A stretch of DNA of 64,000 bases from Colivivens sp963626085 (GTDB lineage: Bacteria > Bacteroidota > Bacteroidia > Bacteroidales > Bacteroidaceae), in NCBI GenBank assembly GCA_963626085.1, contig CAVFVJ010000004.1:35977-99976 (forward strand), in the 5' to 3' direction. A program made the position numbers and the translations under genes. A model generated the notes under the pieces. That model did not search any database and was not told where the DNA came from. It saw only the letters and a program-made list of their open reading frames with translations. This document shows positions 36,301 to 43,785 of this stretch, in pieces (position 1 is the stretch's first letter; each line of letters begins with the position of its first letter).

Positions 36301-37996
36301 AGGTCAGAGTTCCCTTCGTCCCGTCAACATAATACGAGCCGTAGCCCACGTGGTTTATGTCTACCGTAGCATCAGCATAAGTGGAGTGCGAGTCGAAGTC
36401 AAACCCACGTCCCTTGGCAGCCACATGTCCAGTGACCGTACACGAGTCTGACATCTGAACGAAAGCGTCGATAGCGAGCTTGTCGGCAGACAGGTCTACA
36501 TCGTAGGAGTCGTTGTTCATGTTGTAACTGGCTTTCAGTGCAGCCGATGAAGTCCCGTAAGCGACATCCACATCCGCCAACACCCGACCAGTCCTCATCT
36601 TCACGTCTGCTTCTACAATCATGTCTGAAGGTATCCGGAGCATCTGTGCAATGTCAGTGGGCAATAGCCCGGAGACGAACGCCAAGTCACCACCCTTCAC
36701 CTTCATGCGAGCCTCTGTTCCCATATCCGTCACGTTGCCGTCGAGGTTACTCAGCAGCAGATTGCCATTTATACTGAACGCCTCGTCCATGTCCATCCGC
36801 AGTTGAGGCACACGTAACTCTCGCATGTTGCCAGAGGCTGTCAGCGACACCCTCATTGGTTTGTCTGGCCACGACTCACTGAACGCCTGTGCCATTTCTG
36901 ATGTGAACGGCAGTATGTCGCCCTTGCCTACAGTCCCGTCAAGCGAGACGGACAGCTGTCCAGGATCGGTCTCGTCGAAAGCGTTCAAGTCCAACTCCGC
37001 AGACATGCTTATGCTTGACTCTGCTGTAAGAATACAGAACTCATCCAGCGAGAGCCTTGTACTGTCCATCCGGCACACACCCGATAACGAACGGAGTTGC
37101 AGTCCACTTCGTTCCACACCAGCGAGCGAATCAATTCCAACAAAGAGTTCACCCGAAGCGAGGTAGGATATGGAGTCAATGGCTACTGCCACATGACGGA
37201 GGTTGATATGGTTGGAGTCAAAACCTGGAAGAGGCACAGACTGTCCTATGTCATAATTAAAGTCAGAGTCTGCCAGTCTCAACGGATGCACGTAGTAGTT
37301 TCCGCCTTCAAGGTCGAGCAGACAAGCGAGAGTTGCGTCAGTGAGACGCGTGCTCACACACACACTGTCCACACTGGGAGCCATATGAAGGTCAAGCGCA
37401 ACCTGTTCGAGTTTCAGCTTGCGCAAGTCTACAGTTCGCAAGAACAGCTCAGAGGCTTCTGAAGTATCCTCGGGCACACTGTCTGCCATTATGACAGAGA
37501 GGTTTGTGTTTACCAATGAGAGAACAGGCAGTGTCACGTTGCCTTCCCCTATCAGGAAGGAGATATCATTAGCACCCAGTGTACCTACATGTCCCTTCAG
37601 CGCAAGGGCGTCAATCATATCTCGGGTGTCAACACTGGTACTGTCCAATTTGATTCTGCTCACAAACACTTCCCCGCGAAGGAGGGGCAAGACCTCAGCA
37701 CTAACGGTTAAATCGCCCACGCACAACAGGGTGTCATCGTCCATGGTGGTAGCTGTCACTCCTCCCACGGACAGATCTAAAGGGAACTTCAGTAATACCC
37801 GTTCCACACGTATACGCATCCCCATCTGCTCACCGATGGCATCAGCAGCGAGGTCGACCATCCATTTCTGCACCAGAGGGATATAAAGGGCAATAAAAAA
37901 GAGGACGAGTAGGATGAACGGTGAAGCCACCGTCCATTCCACTGTCCTCTTTATCTTGCGTGCCCTTTTATTCATGTCTAACCAAATACGGTACAA
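33359..37996 (-). CDS. tamB: TamB-family translocation and assembly module protein
   Basis: The 1545-residue protein has an N-terminal membrane anchor (SPFILLVLFFIALYIPL) and a very long region of short beta strands, the AsmA/TamB-type groove. The C-terminal DUF490/TamB domain shows GALTMSYTPEGMFSLIGRYT, FTGRASNPTMNIVATEQT and the closing ITKRFFSNRLNVVIGGRI-type segment. TamB-like proteins bridge inner and outer membranes and are implicated in phospholipid transport and barrel assembly. The length is in the range of Bacteroidota TamB. It lies directly upstream of tamL with a 20-bp overlap. Confidence 0.92.
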   Translation of the reverse strand: MYRIWLDMNKRARKIKRTVEWTVASPFILLVLFFIALYIPLVQKWMVDLAADAIGEQMGMRIRVERVLLKFPLDLSVGGVTATTMDDDTLLCVGDLTVSAEVLPLLRGEVFVSRIKLDSTSVDTRDMIDALALKGHVGTLGANDISFLIGEGNVTLPVLSLVNTNLSVIMADSVPEDTSEASELFLRTVDLRKLKLEQVALDLHMAPSVDSVCVSTRLTDATLACLLDLEGGNYYVHPLRLADSDFNYDIGQSVPLPGFDSNHINLRHVAVAIDSISYLASGELFVGIDSLAGVERSGLQLRSLSGVCRMDSTRLSLDEFCILTAESSISMSAELDLNAFDETDPGQLSVSLDGTVGKGDILPFTSEMAQAFSESWPDKPMRVSLTASGNMRELRVPQLRMDMDEAFSINGNLLLSNLDGNVTDMGTEARMKVKGGDLAFVSGLLPTDIAQMLRIPSDMIVEADVKMRTGRVLADVDVAYGTSSAALKASYNMNNDSYDVDLSADKLAIDAFVQMSDSCTVTGHVAAKGRGFDFDSHSTYADATVDINHVGYGSYYVDGTKGTLTLTDHCLNADLDFHDERLDGSFLVNGTMTNSGIDGTLTIDLPFADIQALGLSDEPLTVHTTHGDFKANSNFGNLFLLDAVMDGVEVVYRNDSLVTEKFNLYAQSTADTTDIRLNTNDLYFDLHAPDNLFTLVDNFTKMGTTAAEQLRTRTLNLDLLRQMMPVTTLKARVGNRNAVSRFVAMQGIGYDELGADLVTSPDSGLVGRLFAYNFKKDSITVDTFMFDINQDTSKITFNVAVDCPDQDLCSAFTAALNGFVSPTDADVHLTFMNDRKVKGIDLGLTAQVMSDSVFHMSLYPQKPIIAYTTFNINENNYIDIHDGERVFADVLLLSDKDSCSISLYANPVDSQLQNIEAMVKNVDIEGLLTVLPFVPRMTGLLELDANYVQTTQGYTVDGLVAADNFTYEGTDMGNIMTILNYQPMGEAGHDINAMLFKDEQHVATVKGDYNVRGEKHLNASVMLEHMPLSTVNAFMEDPVFALSGYLGGMVTASGKTDSLLVNGYLSTDNVHVYSDIYSFDLTVEDDEVAFDNSCVNIDTLRVYGAGDTPLTVNGDVDFKNFNDIRMNLSLYGQNFLVFDAGRTSKTALYGKLYGDFLARVNGTVDDLKIRGLVNVLKNTDITYVMTNTPLSIDYRLDDIVTFVDFSAPPKEDEVAATRTFMGIDMVIRLEIEDGAEMRCEFSSDKQSYVNVQGGGALTMSYTPEGMFSLIGRYTLNEGEMKYTLPVIPLKTFTIQKGCYVEFTGRASNPTMNIVATEQTKASVSNADGSSRTVLFNVGLKITNTLENMGLEFTIDAPEDISVRNELAGMTSEEKNKLAVALLATGMYLSNTNQSGFSTSNALNNFLQAEINNIAGKAVSTATKIDMSVGMEQTKRDDGTTRTDYSFKFTRRFFSNRLNVVIGGRINADGNRNGNEADAYIDDVSLEWRLDDGGTQYIRLFHDKNYDNLVEGELTENGAGVVLRKKLDKVTDLFIWKKKKDGKKDK

Positions 37997-38091
37997 AAAT
38001 AACCAGTTTCACGCATACGGCAAAACAAATCCAATGTTTATTGCCCAAAACCACAATTCTTTACTCCATACAGACGTGTTTGCCCCACTGG

Positions 38092-38613
38092 CTACACAAA
38101 GAACCGCTTGTACTCCTGCTCGAAGTTAGGTGTGAATACACCCTTTCCCATGCTGTCAAGTATTTCCTGACGACTCCAGAACCTACCGCCCGACAGCTCC
38201 GACTGACTTGGATGGATGTCTCCGTCATATACCGTACGGTGAGGATATACAAGTTCCTTCTCACGGTCACTCTCGAACACATAGGGTTCCAGTCGTTCTG
38301 GATCTTTCACATCGATACCCAGTTCCTCTCTAACCTCACGTTCCAACGCCATTTCCACGTTCTCGCCCAGATCCACATGTCCGCCACATGAGGTGTCCCA
38401 CTTATCAGGCTGTATGTCTTTCCATGTCGGACGGTGCTGCAGGTAAAGGTCGCCCTTGCTATTGAACACATGGAGGTGAACCACCGGATGCAGAATCTTA
38501 CTTCCGCCGTGCGCCTCTCCCCTGCTCACCGCTCCGATGAGCGTTCCCTGCTCGTCGACCACAGGAAACATTTCGTTCTCGTTGTCTTTCATACCATTCA
38601 TTGTAACTTTCAT
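38092..38613 (-). CDS. Nudix hydrolase (Idi-like)
   Basis: The 173-residue protein carries a complete Nudix box starting GGHVDLGENVEMALEREVRE and ending ELGI, fitting GX5EX7REUXEEXGU. The surrounding sequence (FPVVDEQGTLIGAVSRGEAH near the N-terminus, LYLQHRPTWKDIQPDKWD next) matches the subgroup related to isopentenyl-diphosphate isomerase. That subgroup includes many hydrolases of unknown substrate. Met8 (MKDNENEMFP) is an alternative start. The gene lies between tRNA-Met and tamB, all on the minus strand. Confidence 0.87.
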   Translation of the reverse strand: MKVTMNGMKDNENEMFPVVDEQGTLIGAVSRGEAHGGSKILHPVVHLHVFNSKGDLYLQHRPTWKDIQPDKWDTSCGGHVDLGENVEMALEREVREELGIDVKDPERLEPYVFESDREKELVYPHRTVYDGDIHPSQSELSGGRFWSRQEILDSMGKGVFTPNFEQEYKRFFV

Positions 38614-38644
38614 TCAAAATCCAACAACCCATTGAAAACAAAAA

Positions 38645-38678
38645 GGACACTGAAAAGCCCGAAAGCCTAACAGTGTCC
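38645..38678 (-). terminator. Terminator of tRNA-Met
   Basis: On the minus strand, GGACACTG pairs with CAGTGTCC (38671-38678 and 38645-38652) and is followed by TTTTTG. It starts 16 bp beyond the tRNA 3' end. Confidence 0.8.
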
Positions 38679-38693
38679 AAAAGGGTTGGTGGT

Positions 38694-38765
38694 TGCGGAG
38701 ATTGGACTCGAACCAATGACCTCCAGGTTATGAGCCTGGCGAGCTACCAACTGCTACCACTCCGC
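38694..38765 (-). tRNA. tRNA-Met (anticodon CAT)
   Basis: The minus strand gives acceptor GCGGAG/CTCCGC, anticodon stem-loop CAGGCTCATAACCTG (anticodon CAT) and T-arm TTGGTTCGAGTCCAA. CCA is not encoded and position 7/66 is a T-T mismatch. Whether it is an elongator or Ile-lysidine type tRNA cannot be told by eye. Confidence 0.92.
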
Positions 38766-39014
38766 GATGTAAATCCGTTCATTTCTGAATTGCGAGTGCA
38801 AAGTTAGAGCTTTTTCTCCAAACCACCAAATATTTTTTGAGAAAACATGCAAAACCATATGCACAACACTTCCAATACGTCTTTTTATCTCAAGGCAAAG
38901 TGCAACAGACACCCCTTAGAGTACTATTGAGCAAGTAGCGTTCTCCGCCTGTAGCCACTGACATACTGGCACAGAATTTGCTGTTAATTCATTAAGAAAA
39001 GAAAGGGAACAAAA

Positions 39015-39713
39015 ATGGCAAAGTTTATAGATTATTACAAGATATTGGGCGTGCCCAAGAATACACCGCAGTCAGAGATAAAGGCAGCTTACAAAAAACG
39101 TACAAAGCAGTTCCATCCCGACCTGCACCCAGACGACCCAAAGGCAAAAGCTAAGTTCCAGTTGCTGAACGAAGCATACGAAGTGCTGAACGACCCCGAC
39201 AAACGGGCGCGTTATGATCAATACGGAGAGAACTGGAATAAGGTATCGGGCGAAGGGTTTGGTGATCAGACTACAGGAAATCCGTTCGGAGGCGGATTCA
39301 ATCCATTCGGTGACATGGGTTCAGGTTCGTTCCGTGGAAGAAATGGTGGAGGTGGCTACGAGTACCAGTTCAACGGAAACGAAGGATTTTCCGACTTCTT
39401 CTCACAGTTGTTCGGCAGTGGGTTCTCTGGACGTACAGGTGCACGCAGACGTACCAATTCAACTCCGGCAGACAGCCAAGCAAGCATAGACATAGACATG
39501 TATACTGCCATTCTTGGAGGCGAGGTCATCATACAGTCCGACACAGAGAAACTGAAGCTGAAACTCAAGCCAGGTACCCAACCAGGCCAAAAGATGAGAC
39601 TTAAAGGAAAAGGAGTTGGAGGAAGTGACCTCATTCTGACCGTTAACGTCAAGTTACCGGTCAACCTGTCCGACAGACAGAAGCACCTTCTTGAAGAGAT
39701 GAGAAACGGCTAA
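39015..39713 (+). CDS. Short DnaJ-domain protein (CbpA-like)
   Basis: The 232-residue protein opens with a complete J domain (DYYKILGVPKNTPQSEIKAA), with HPD at about residues 35-37. A Gly/Phe-rich stretch follows (GGGFNPFGDMGSGSFRG) and one C-terminal beta domain (LGGEVIIQSDTEKLKLKLKP). It lacks the zinc-finger and the second C-terminal domain of full DnaJ and is shorter than typical CbpA (about 300), so it is a truncated-type co-chaperone. It should stimulate DnaK ATPase. The gene is convergent with the glycan locus; the two stop codons are about 25 bp apart. Confidence 0.88.
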   Translation: MAKFIDYYKILGVPKNTPQSEIKAAYKKRTKQFHPDLHPDDPKAKAKFQLLNEAYEVLNDPDKRARYDQYGENWNKVSGEGFGDQTTGNPFGGGFNPFGDMGSGSFRGRNGGGGYEYQFNGNEGFSDFFSQLFGSGFSGRTGARRRTNSTPADSQASIDIDMYTAILGGEVIIQSDTEKLKLKLKPGTQPGQKMRLKGKGVGGSDLILTVNVKLPVNLSDRQKHLLEEMRNG

Positions 39714-39738
39714 GGCAAACCGTTCTTTAAAACCGTCT

Positions 39739-40479
39739 TCATCCACGCAGTCGGCTCCGCCTCCATTCCTTCCACAGCATACCCGGTAAGGTACATATTA
39801 TCCATCCGCAGCGCGAGAGCTGTTTCTTAGGGTCCTGCATGATACGGAACACAAACTCCAGATGATGCCGTACCATCCATTCCGGTGCACGCTTCTCGTC
39901 CGTCTTGCTGTAGAACTTAAACACAGCACCCACCGCAATCATCACGCCCCGTTTCAGATATGGTTTCAACCTCGCCATGAACAACTCCTGCTTCGGAGCA
40001 CCGAGAGCCACCCATATTATGTCAGCCCCTGAAGCCTCTACCCTACGAGCTATTTCTTCATAATCGAAGTCATCCACAGTACAGAACGGCAGTTCATAGT
40101 ACGTCATCGTCCGTGCATCGGGATTCCATTCACTGATGGTATCCCTCAGACCGGCGAGAGTACGCTCCGAAGTACCCATGAACATCATCCTGTACTTCCC
40201 CGAGCCTACTATATCCTTGAATATGTCAGCCCCACAGTACTGCGAGTACTTTCGTCCGTAGATCCAGCGCAAGTACAGCGGCACGTAACTGCTGTCGCAG
40301 ATAACGAACATACCACCGTTCACCGCCCTCATATACTCAGCGTCACGGTTAGCCATGTTAAGCACCACACCGTCTGCCACACAGACATAATCCACCCTAC
40401 CCTGCCGCACGGCATCACTGATGGCACCATGCACCTTGTCACGGTCCATCTCGTAGTTGACGTTAAAATAGTTGTTCAT
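39739..40479 (-). CDS. WecG/TagA/CpsF-family glycosyltransferase
   Basis: The start at ATG 40477-40479 is preferred (MNNYFNVNYEMDRDKVHGAI); an ATG 9 bp further upstream is also in frame. About 246 residues carry the family features: VCVADGVVLNMANRD, then MFMGTSERTLAGLRDTI, and IIWVALGAPKQELFMARL with the diagnostic ALGxPKQE. The enzymes transfer a sugar (ManNAc or ManNAcA in known cases) to lipid-linked acceptors early in surface polysaccharide synthesis. It is the last gene of the glycan locus. Its first 219 bp are repeated exactly at 43545-43763, so it took part in a local duplication. Confidence 0.9.
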   Translation of the reverse strand: MNNYFNVNYEMDRDKVHGAISDAVRQGRVDYVCVADGVVLNMANRDAEYMRAVNGGMFVICDSSYVPLYLRWIYGRKYSQYCGADIFKDIVGSGKYRMMFMGTSERTLAGLRDTISEWNPDARTMTYYELPFCTVDDFDYEEIARRVEASGADIIWVALGAPKQELFMARLKPYLKRGVMIAVGAVFKFYSKTDEKRAPEWMVRHHLEFVFRIMQDPKKQLSRCGWIICTLPGMLWKEWRRSRLRG

Positions 40480-40495
40480 CGTAATCAATAGTGGT

Positions 40496-40678
40496 TTATG
40501 CAGACCGTTTGTCTATCTCCTCCATCCTGCGCGATGTGGACAGGTTCACCCAGTCCATCCTGAACTGCTCGTTCAGTATACTACTCTCCTTCATGCTTTG
40601 GCTCACCATACTTGAACCATGCACAGGCGGAGGCAGCGGAGCCACCATAAGTAGCCTCGCCTTACCGTTACTATTCAT
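40496..40678 (-). pseudogene. N-terminal fragment of a GT4 glycosyltransferase
   Basis: Sixty codons begin with KARLLMVAPLPPPVHGSSMV, the usual opening of GT4 enzymes (PLPPPxHG loop). They proceed through MDWVNLSTSRRMEEIDKRSA and stop at 40496, where a normal enzyme would have about 300 more residues. The frame ends 17 bp before the wecG/tagA start. I read it as a truncated gene left by rearrangement. Confidence 0.75.
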
Positions 40679-40743
40679 AAAAAAAAAGATTTTCCTTTAG
40701 TAACAGTGAATATACAATTTGGTACATTCTTCTTGCACGCCCT

Positions 40744-40841
40744 GTAAGGGCAGCACGCTCATAGTCCAGGGGAAGCGTAGCGACACCCTAGGTATGCAAA
40801 CGAGGTGCAATGCCGCTCTGGAAGAGCAAAAGCTCTGCCTC
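40744..40841. repeat. Intergenic two-hairpin repeat (family 2)
   Basis: A small hairpin GCCCT-GTA-AGGGC (40739-40751) is followed by a larger stem around CATAGTCCAGGG ... AAGCGTAGCGACA ... CCCTAGGTATG and then GAAGAGCAAAAGCTCTGCCTC. The copy at 55038-55115 has the same layout with GGACT-GAA-AGTCC and CATAGCCCAGGG/CCCTGGGCTATG, so base pairs covary. Confidence 0.75.
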
Positions 40842-40842
40842 T

Positions 40843-40928
40843 CTTAGTAGGTGCGGTGTCCCACCGCACTTTTCATTAGATGTGATGTAAAACCATGACA
40901 TGTGACGTGAGACACGTCACCTACTAAG
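40843..40928. repeat. Two-hairpin inverted REP/MITE-like element, copy A
   Basis: CTTAGTAGGTG at the left end is inverted as CACCTACTAAG at the right end. The left hairpin is GTGCGGTG-TCC-CACCGCAC and the right one GTGACGTG-AGA-CACGTCAC. Total length is 86 bp. Copies B and C lie at 43351 and 62132. Confidence 0.88.
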
Positions 40929-40955
40929 TGAACTGTTACGGTCATCTATGGTGGG

Positions 40956-41154
40956 TCAGGTAACGTGTCCCTGTGACCCTTCTGTCGTGTAGTTCATTAA
41001 CGCATTCTTGATGAGACCGTATGTAGCCTCATACAACGGCACTGCCCCCCACCTGCGCCAGTTCTCCTGGCGAGAGGGTCGAGTGCTGGTAAACAACTCC
41101 CACGCACAGTATGCATTTAAGCCAGTTGATAAAGTCGGATGATTTCTCCCTCAT
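40956..41154 (-). pseudogene. Remnant of an acyltransferase-like gene with a G6 run
   Basis: ATG 41152-41154 starts a reading frame MREKSSDFINWLKCILCVGV, like the first helix of family-3 acyltransferases, which stops at 41029. In the neighbouring frame, after a G6 run (41045-41050), the sequence continues as RWGAVPLYEATYGLIKNALM and stops at 40956. Joining the two needs 5 or 8 Gs. This looks like a decayed relative of the phase-variable acyltransferases in this locus. The family call is tentative because under 80 codons remain. Confidence 0.5.
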
Positions 41155-41254
41155 CTCTTTGGTTTTAAAATCAGTGGTCTAACTTGGCATTCCGATTATG
41201 TTCCGTTTAAGTTCCGCGGATTATCAGAAAGTCTGGACTCTGTCGGTCTCAGTT

Positions 41255-41863
41255 TCACCACATCAAAATGTCTGGATAACGGATTTCCTGCAACATAAAA
41301 CCGTTGCCCAACTTGGTTTTGTTGTCAGACGAGTACACTATGTCAGCCACACTGGTCAAACCTTTCATATCACGTTCAACAGGGTCGAGGTCATCACTTT
41401 GAGTCAGTGTGTCTCTCCAAGAAAACACAGCCAAACGTTCAACCATCTGTCCCAGATGCACCCGTATATTGGGGTTGGCAACAAACAGACACAACGTATT
41501 ATACAATTGAATCCTTGCCTTCTGACGTTTATTTGTCGCATAACACGAAGTAGAACAAGTCATCTCAACCAAAGCGACCTTCTTGCCGTCATCAAGCATA
41601 TAGTCGCAAGTAGGACCAACTGCCTCATTCACATACTCCATCACATCATCTACACAGATAGCGTTAAGTCCATGCTCAGCCCTAACCACCAACTGTTTCC
41701 TTTCGGAGACTTCTTCACTACACCTGTGTCTGCAACTGCGGCAGGCTTTTGGGTCAACAAGCGAAAAGTCACCGGAATACACATGTTCATCCAAAGATAC
41801 AACAACGCCGCTACGGACTGGAAACGTAACGTAAAACGTAGACTCAAACAGTTCCTTAAGCAT
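41255..41863 (-). CDS. Cys-rich partner of the ATPase; possible degenerate nuclease-like effector
   Basis: This 202-residue protein is encoded 3 bp after the ATPase gene, so the two are surely cotranscribed. It contains CRSCRHRC (Cys 41, 44 and 48), possibly a metal site. The stretch GPTCDYMLDDGKKVALVEMT continues to CSTSCYATNKRQKARIQLYN. The spacing Asp87...Glu100-x-Thr102 followed by a Lys at 115 resembles the PD-(D/E)xK fold with Thr in place of the usual Lys. I do not recognise the family. There is no signal peptide or membrane helix. Inference: an effector or adaptor acting with the ATPase. Confidence 0.55.
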   Translation of the reverse strand: MLKELFESTFYVTFPVRSGVVVSLDEHVYSGDFSLVDPKACRSCRHRCSEEVSERKQLVVRAEHGLNAICVDDVMEYVNEAVGPTCDYMLDDGKKVALVEMTCSTSCYATNKRQKARIQLYNTLCLFVANPNIRVHLGQMVERLAVFSWRDTLTQSDDLDPVERDMKGLTSVADIVYSSDNKTKLGNGFMLQEIRYPDILMW

Positions 41864-41866
41864 TGT

Positions 41867-43120
41867 CTACATACGTTTCAGTTCCATATACTCGCCATAC
41901 ATGTCCCGAATAGATTCTGTAAGGTCTTCCGCATCAACACTCGTCAGACCAGTAACCGTGTTGGTCTGCATCATGTCAAACATTCTGCCGTCTTGCATGG
42001 CATAGACCTGCAGATTATCAGGATTGACCTTCACCTTTCCGGCAACATTCTTGTATGACCTCATGACAAGTACATTCAGATAGTTCAACAGGTACGGACT
42101 ATGGGTCGTGACAGTGAAACCGTGCCCGAGCGAAGAAGAGCACAACGCCATCATCACCTCCAACAACGCAACCTGTGTACACGGATACAGGTTCTGTTCG
42201 GGTTCTTCCACAATGAATGTGGTTCTGTCGGGAATCATAAGTCTGTCGCACACCTCATTGTACCTTTTGAAGATGTCAACGGCAACACTGTCGTTCATGT
42301 GAAGCTTTTCATTGAATTCCTTTATCAGTTCCGCACTCTCGTCTTCAGAAAAGCCGGGTCTGTATGACTCCAACACAATCTCGTGGGTCAAGGCTCTGCG
42401 TGTCTTGTTCAGTTTGACTTCCTGTTCAAAAGACTTTTTTGAATCATACTCTGCAAAATACTGCTCTGAATAATATTGAAGCATCACAATGAGAGGCACT
42501 ACTGACTGCAGTCCACTGGACGAATTGCTCAACGATATGTCATAAGTCTCTCCATTGACATGTTGCACCCTGTCGTTTTTGCTTTGCAGGTCTTTGTTGT
42601 AATAGTACTGCATGCCCAAGCCAAGGATATCGGCTTTGTTGTCTGGAGTATAAAACTCACGTGCACGATACCAGTCAAAGAGGAAACTCCTCAGATTCGT
42701 CGTCCTGAACTCAAACCCATTCAGCTCCGGCAGGGTAATCATATTGCGTTCTGACGGTATGTAGCAAATCTTCTGCCTGTGGTACACCGACTGTTTCTTC
42801 AGTACGACACGGAAGCCGTCTGCATCGTACGTTATCTGCACACAATCTGTCTCATAGAATATGAACGATGGGGCTACAGTATCAAAATAGCCCTCCATCT
42901 TATGGAAGTTTTCCACAAGACGTTTAAAGTCATCCTTGCCACCAATTGCGTTTTCATCCCTTGTAGTGGCAACCTCTTTCTCAACCCACTCACAGGTACT
43001 CAATATCTTGGCAACGGTACTCTTTCCGCTGCTCTGAGGACCTATTATGACATTAAATCTCTTCAAGTCTATGTCAACATCCTTTACCGGACCCACATTC
43101 CTAATGACAAGATGTCTCAT
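41867..43120 (-). CDS. ABC-type AAA ATPase (OLD/AAA_15-21-like), candidate defence ATPase
   Basis: The start at ATG 43118-43120 is chosen because a perfect promoter (43159-43190) lies just upstream, although the frame is open to 43189. The 417-residue protein opens MRHLVIRNVGPVKDVDIDLK, then Walker A GPQSSGKST (27-35), an ABC-signature-like SLSNSSSGLQSVVPLI, and Walker B plus Glu in TTFIVEEPEQNLYP. It ends with the His switch HSPYLLNYLNVL. This is the SMC/Rad50-like architecture shared by OLD, PtuA, AriA and GajA ATPases. It has its own promoter inside a glycan locus and a two-gene layout. A phage-defence role is inference. Confidence 0.82.
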   Translation of the reverse strand: MRHLVIRNVGPVKDVDIDLKRFNVIIGPQSSGKSTVAKILSTCEWVEKEVATTRDENAIGGKDDFKRLVENFHKMEGYFDTVAPSFIFYETDCVQITYDADGFRVVLKKQSVYHRQKICYIPSERNMITLPELNGFEFRTTNLRSFLFDWYRAREFYTPDNKADILGLGMQYYYNKDLQSKNDRVQHVNGETYDISLSNSSSGLQSVVPLIVMLQYYSEQYFAEYDSKKSFEQEVKLNKTRRALTHEIVLESYRPGFSEDESAELIKEFNEKLHMNDSVAVDIFKRYNEVCDRLMIPDRTTFIVEEPEQNLYPCTQVALLEVMMALCSSSLGHGFTVTTHSPYLLNYLNVLVMRSYKNVAGKVKVNPDNLQVYAMQDGRMFDMMQTNTVTGLTSVDAEDLTESIRDMYGEYMELKRM

Positions 43121-43158
43121 ATCACATACCTTATGTTTCGTCGAAATAAAAGTCGTTG

Positions 43159-43190
43159 CAAAGGTAACTGTTTTATCCGGCATCGCCAAA
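43159..43190 (-). promoter_or_regulatory. Promoter of the ATPase gene pair
   Basis: On the minus strand, TTTG (complement of 43187-43190) and TACCTTTG (complement of 43159-43166) are 20 bp apart. It is an excellent consensus match, 38 bp before the ATG at 43120. Confidence 0.8.
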
Positions 43191-43204
43191 CGAACAGCGG
43201 TATT

Positions 43205-43270
43205 TTTTGTTTCACAAGACCACGGATGACTTTTTCGAACACGGATTACACGGATTACATGAATACATTA
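43205..43270. repeat. Interspersed 'aacacggat/cacggat' repeat
   Basis: The segment TTTTTCGAACACGGATTACA, CGGATTACATGAATAC and GAGACCACGGAGG is one member of a degenerate family also present at 55125-55185, 58080-58130 (inverted), 61468-61640, 62865-62960 and 63745-63930. Confidence 0.8.
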
Positions 43271-43350
43271 CCGCTGAGACCACGGAGGGAATCAGAACAC
43301 ACTCGGCACTCAGACGGATTATTCTCCAACTGAATACACAGAACTCCGCT

Positions 43351-43442
43351 CTTAGTAGGTGCGGTGTCCCACCGCACTCTTCATGACATCATGCGTGATA
43401 CCATAAATCATTAGATGTGACGTGAGACACGTCACCTACTAA
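43351..43442. repeat. Two-hairpin inverted REP/MITE-like element, copy B
   Basis: Left end CTTAGTAGGTGCGGTGTCCC and right end GTGACGTGAGACACGTCACC then TACTAA match copy A at 40843, with a slightly longer spacer. The two copies flank the ATPase module, one on each side. Confidence 0.88.
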
Positions 43443-43467
43443 CTGGCAGGAAGTCCAGTGGCACCCA

Positions 43468-43763
43468 TCACCGTTTCTTCATTTTCTTCTTTGTCCACGC
43501 CACCGTAGTGAGCACCGGTTTGCACAGTGTGAGCACGACTGCAAGATCCAGCGCAAGTACAGCGGCACGTAACTGCTGTCGCAGATAACGAACATACCAC
43601 CGTTCACCGCCCTCATATACTCAGCGTCACGGTTAGCCATGTTAAGCACCACACCGTCTGCCACACAGACATAATCCACCCTACCCTGCCGCACGGCATC
43701 ACTGATGGCACCATGCACCTTGTCACGGTCCATCTCGTAGTTGACGTTAAAATAGTTGTTCAT
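43468..43763 (-). pseudogene. Truncated duplicate of wecG/tagA 5' end fused to a foreign C-terminal fragment
   Basis: Bases 43545-43763 are identical, as far as I can read, to 40261-40479, the first 73 codons of the intact wecG/tagA gene. The match breaks at 43544. Beyond it, one frame stops at 43479 after an unrelated 16-codon tail. Another frame reads LAVVLTLCKPVLTTVAWTKK then KMKKR and stops at 43468, which looks like the end of a membrane protein. The duplicate starts just after the TupA-like gene, probably its ancestral position. Confidence 0.85.
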
Positions 43764-43785
43764 TATTTGCTTATCGTATATGGTT

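Noticed and set aside
33494..37886. Several long plus-strand open frames opposite tamB
   Set aside because: They have no signal, domain or start context, and they overlap a clearly real gene in the complementary strand; they are codon-bias shadows.
41255..43120. Assignment of the ATPase pair to PARIS, Septu or Gabija
   Set aside because: The partner lacks TOPRIM, HNH and UvrD-like motifs visible by eye, so no known system name was applied.
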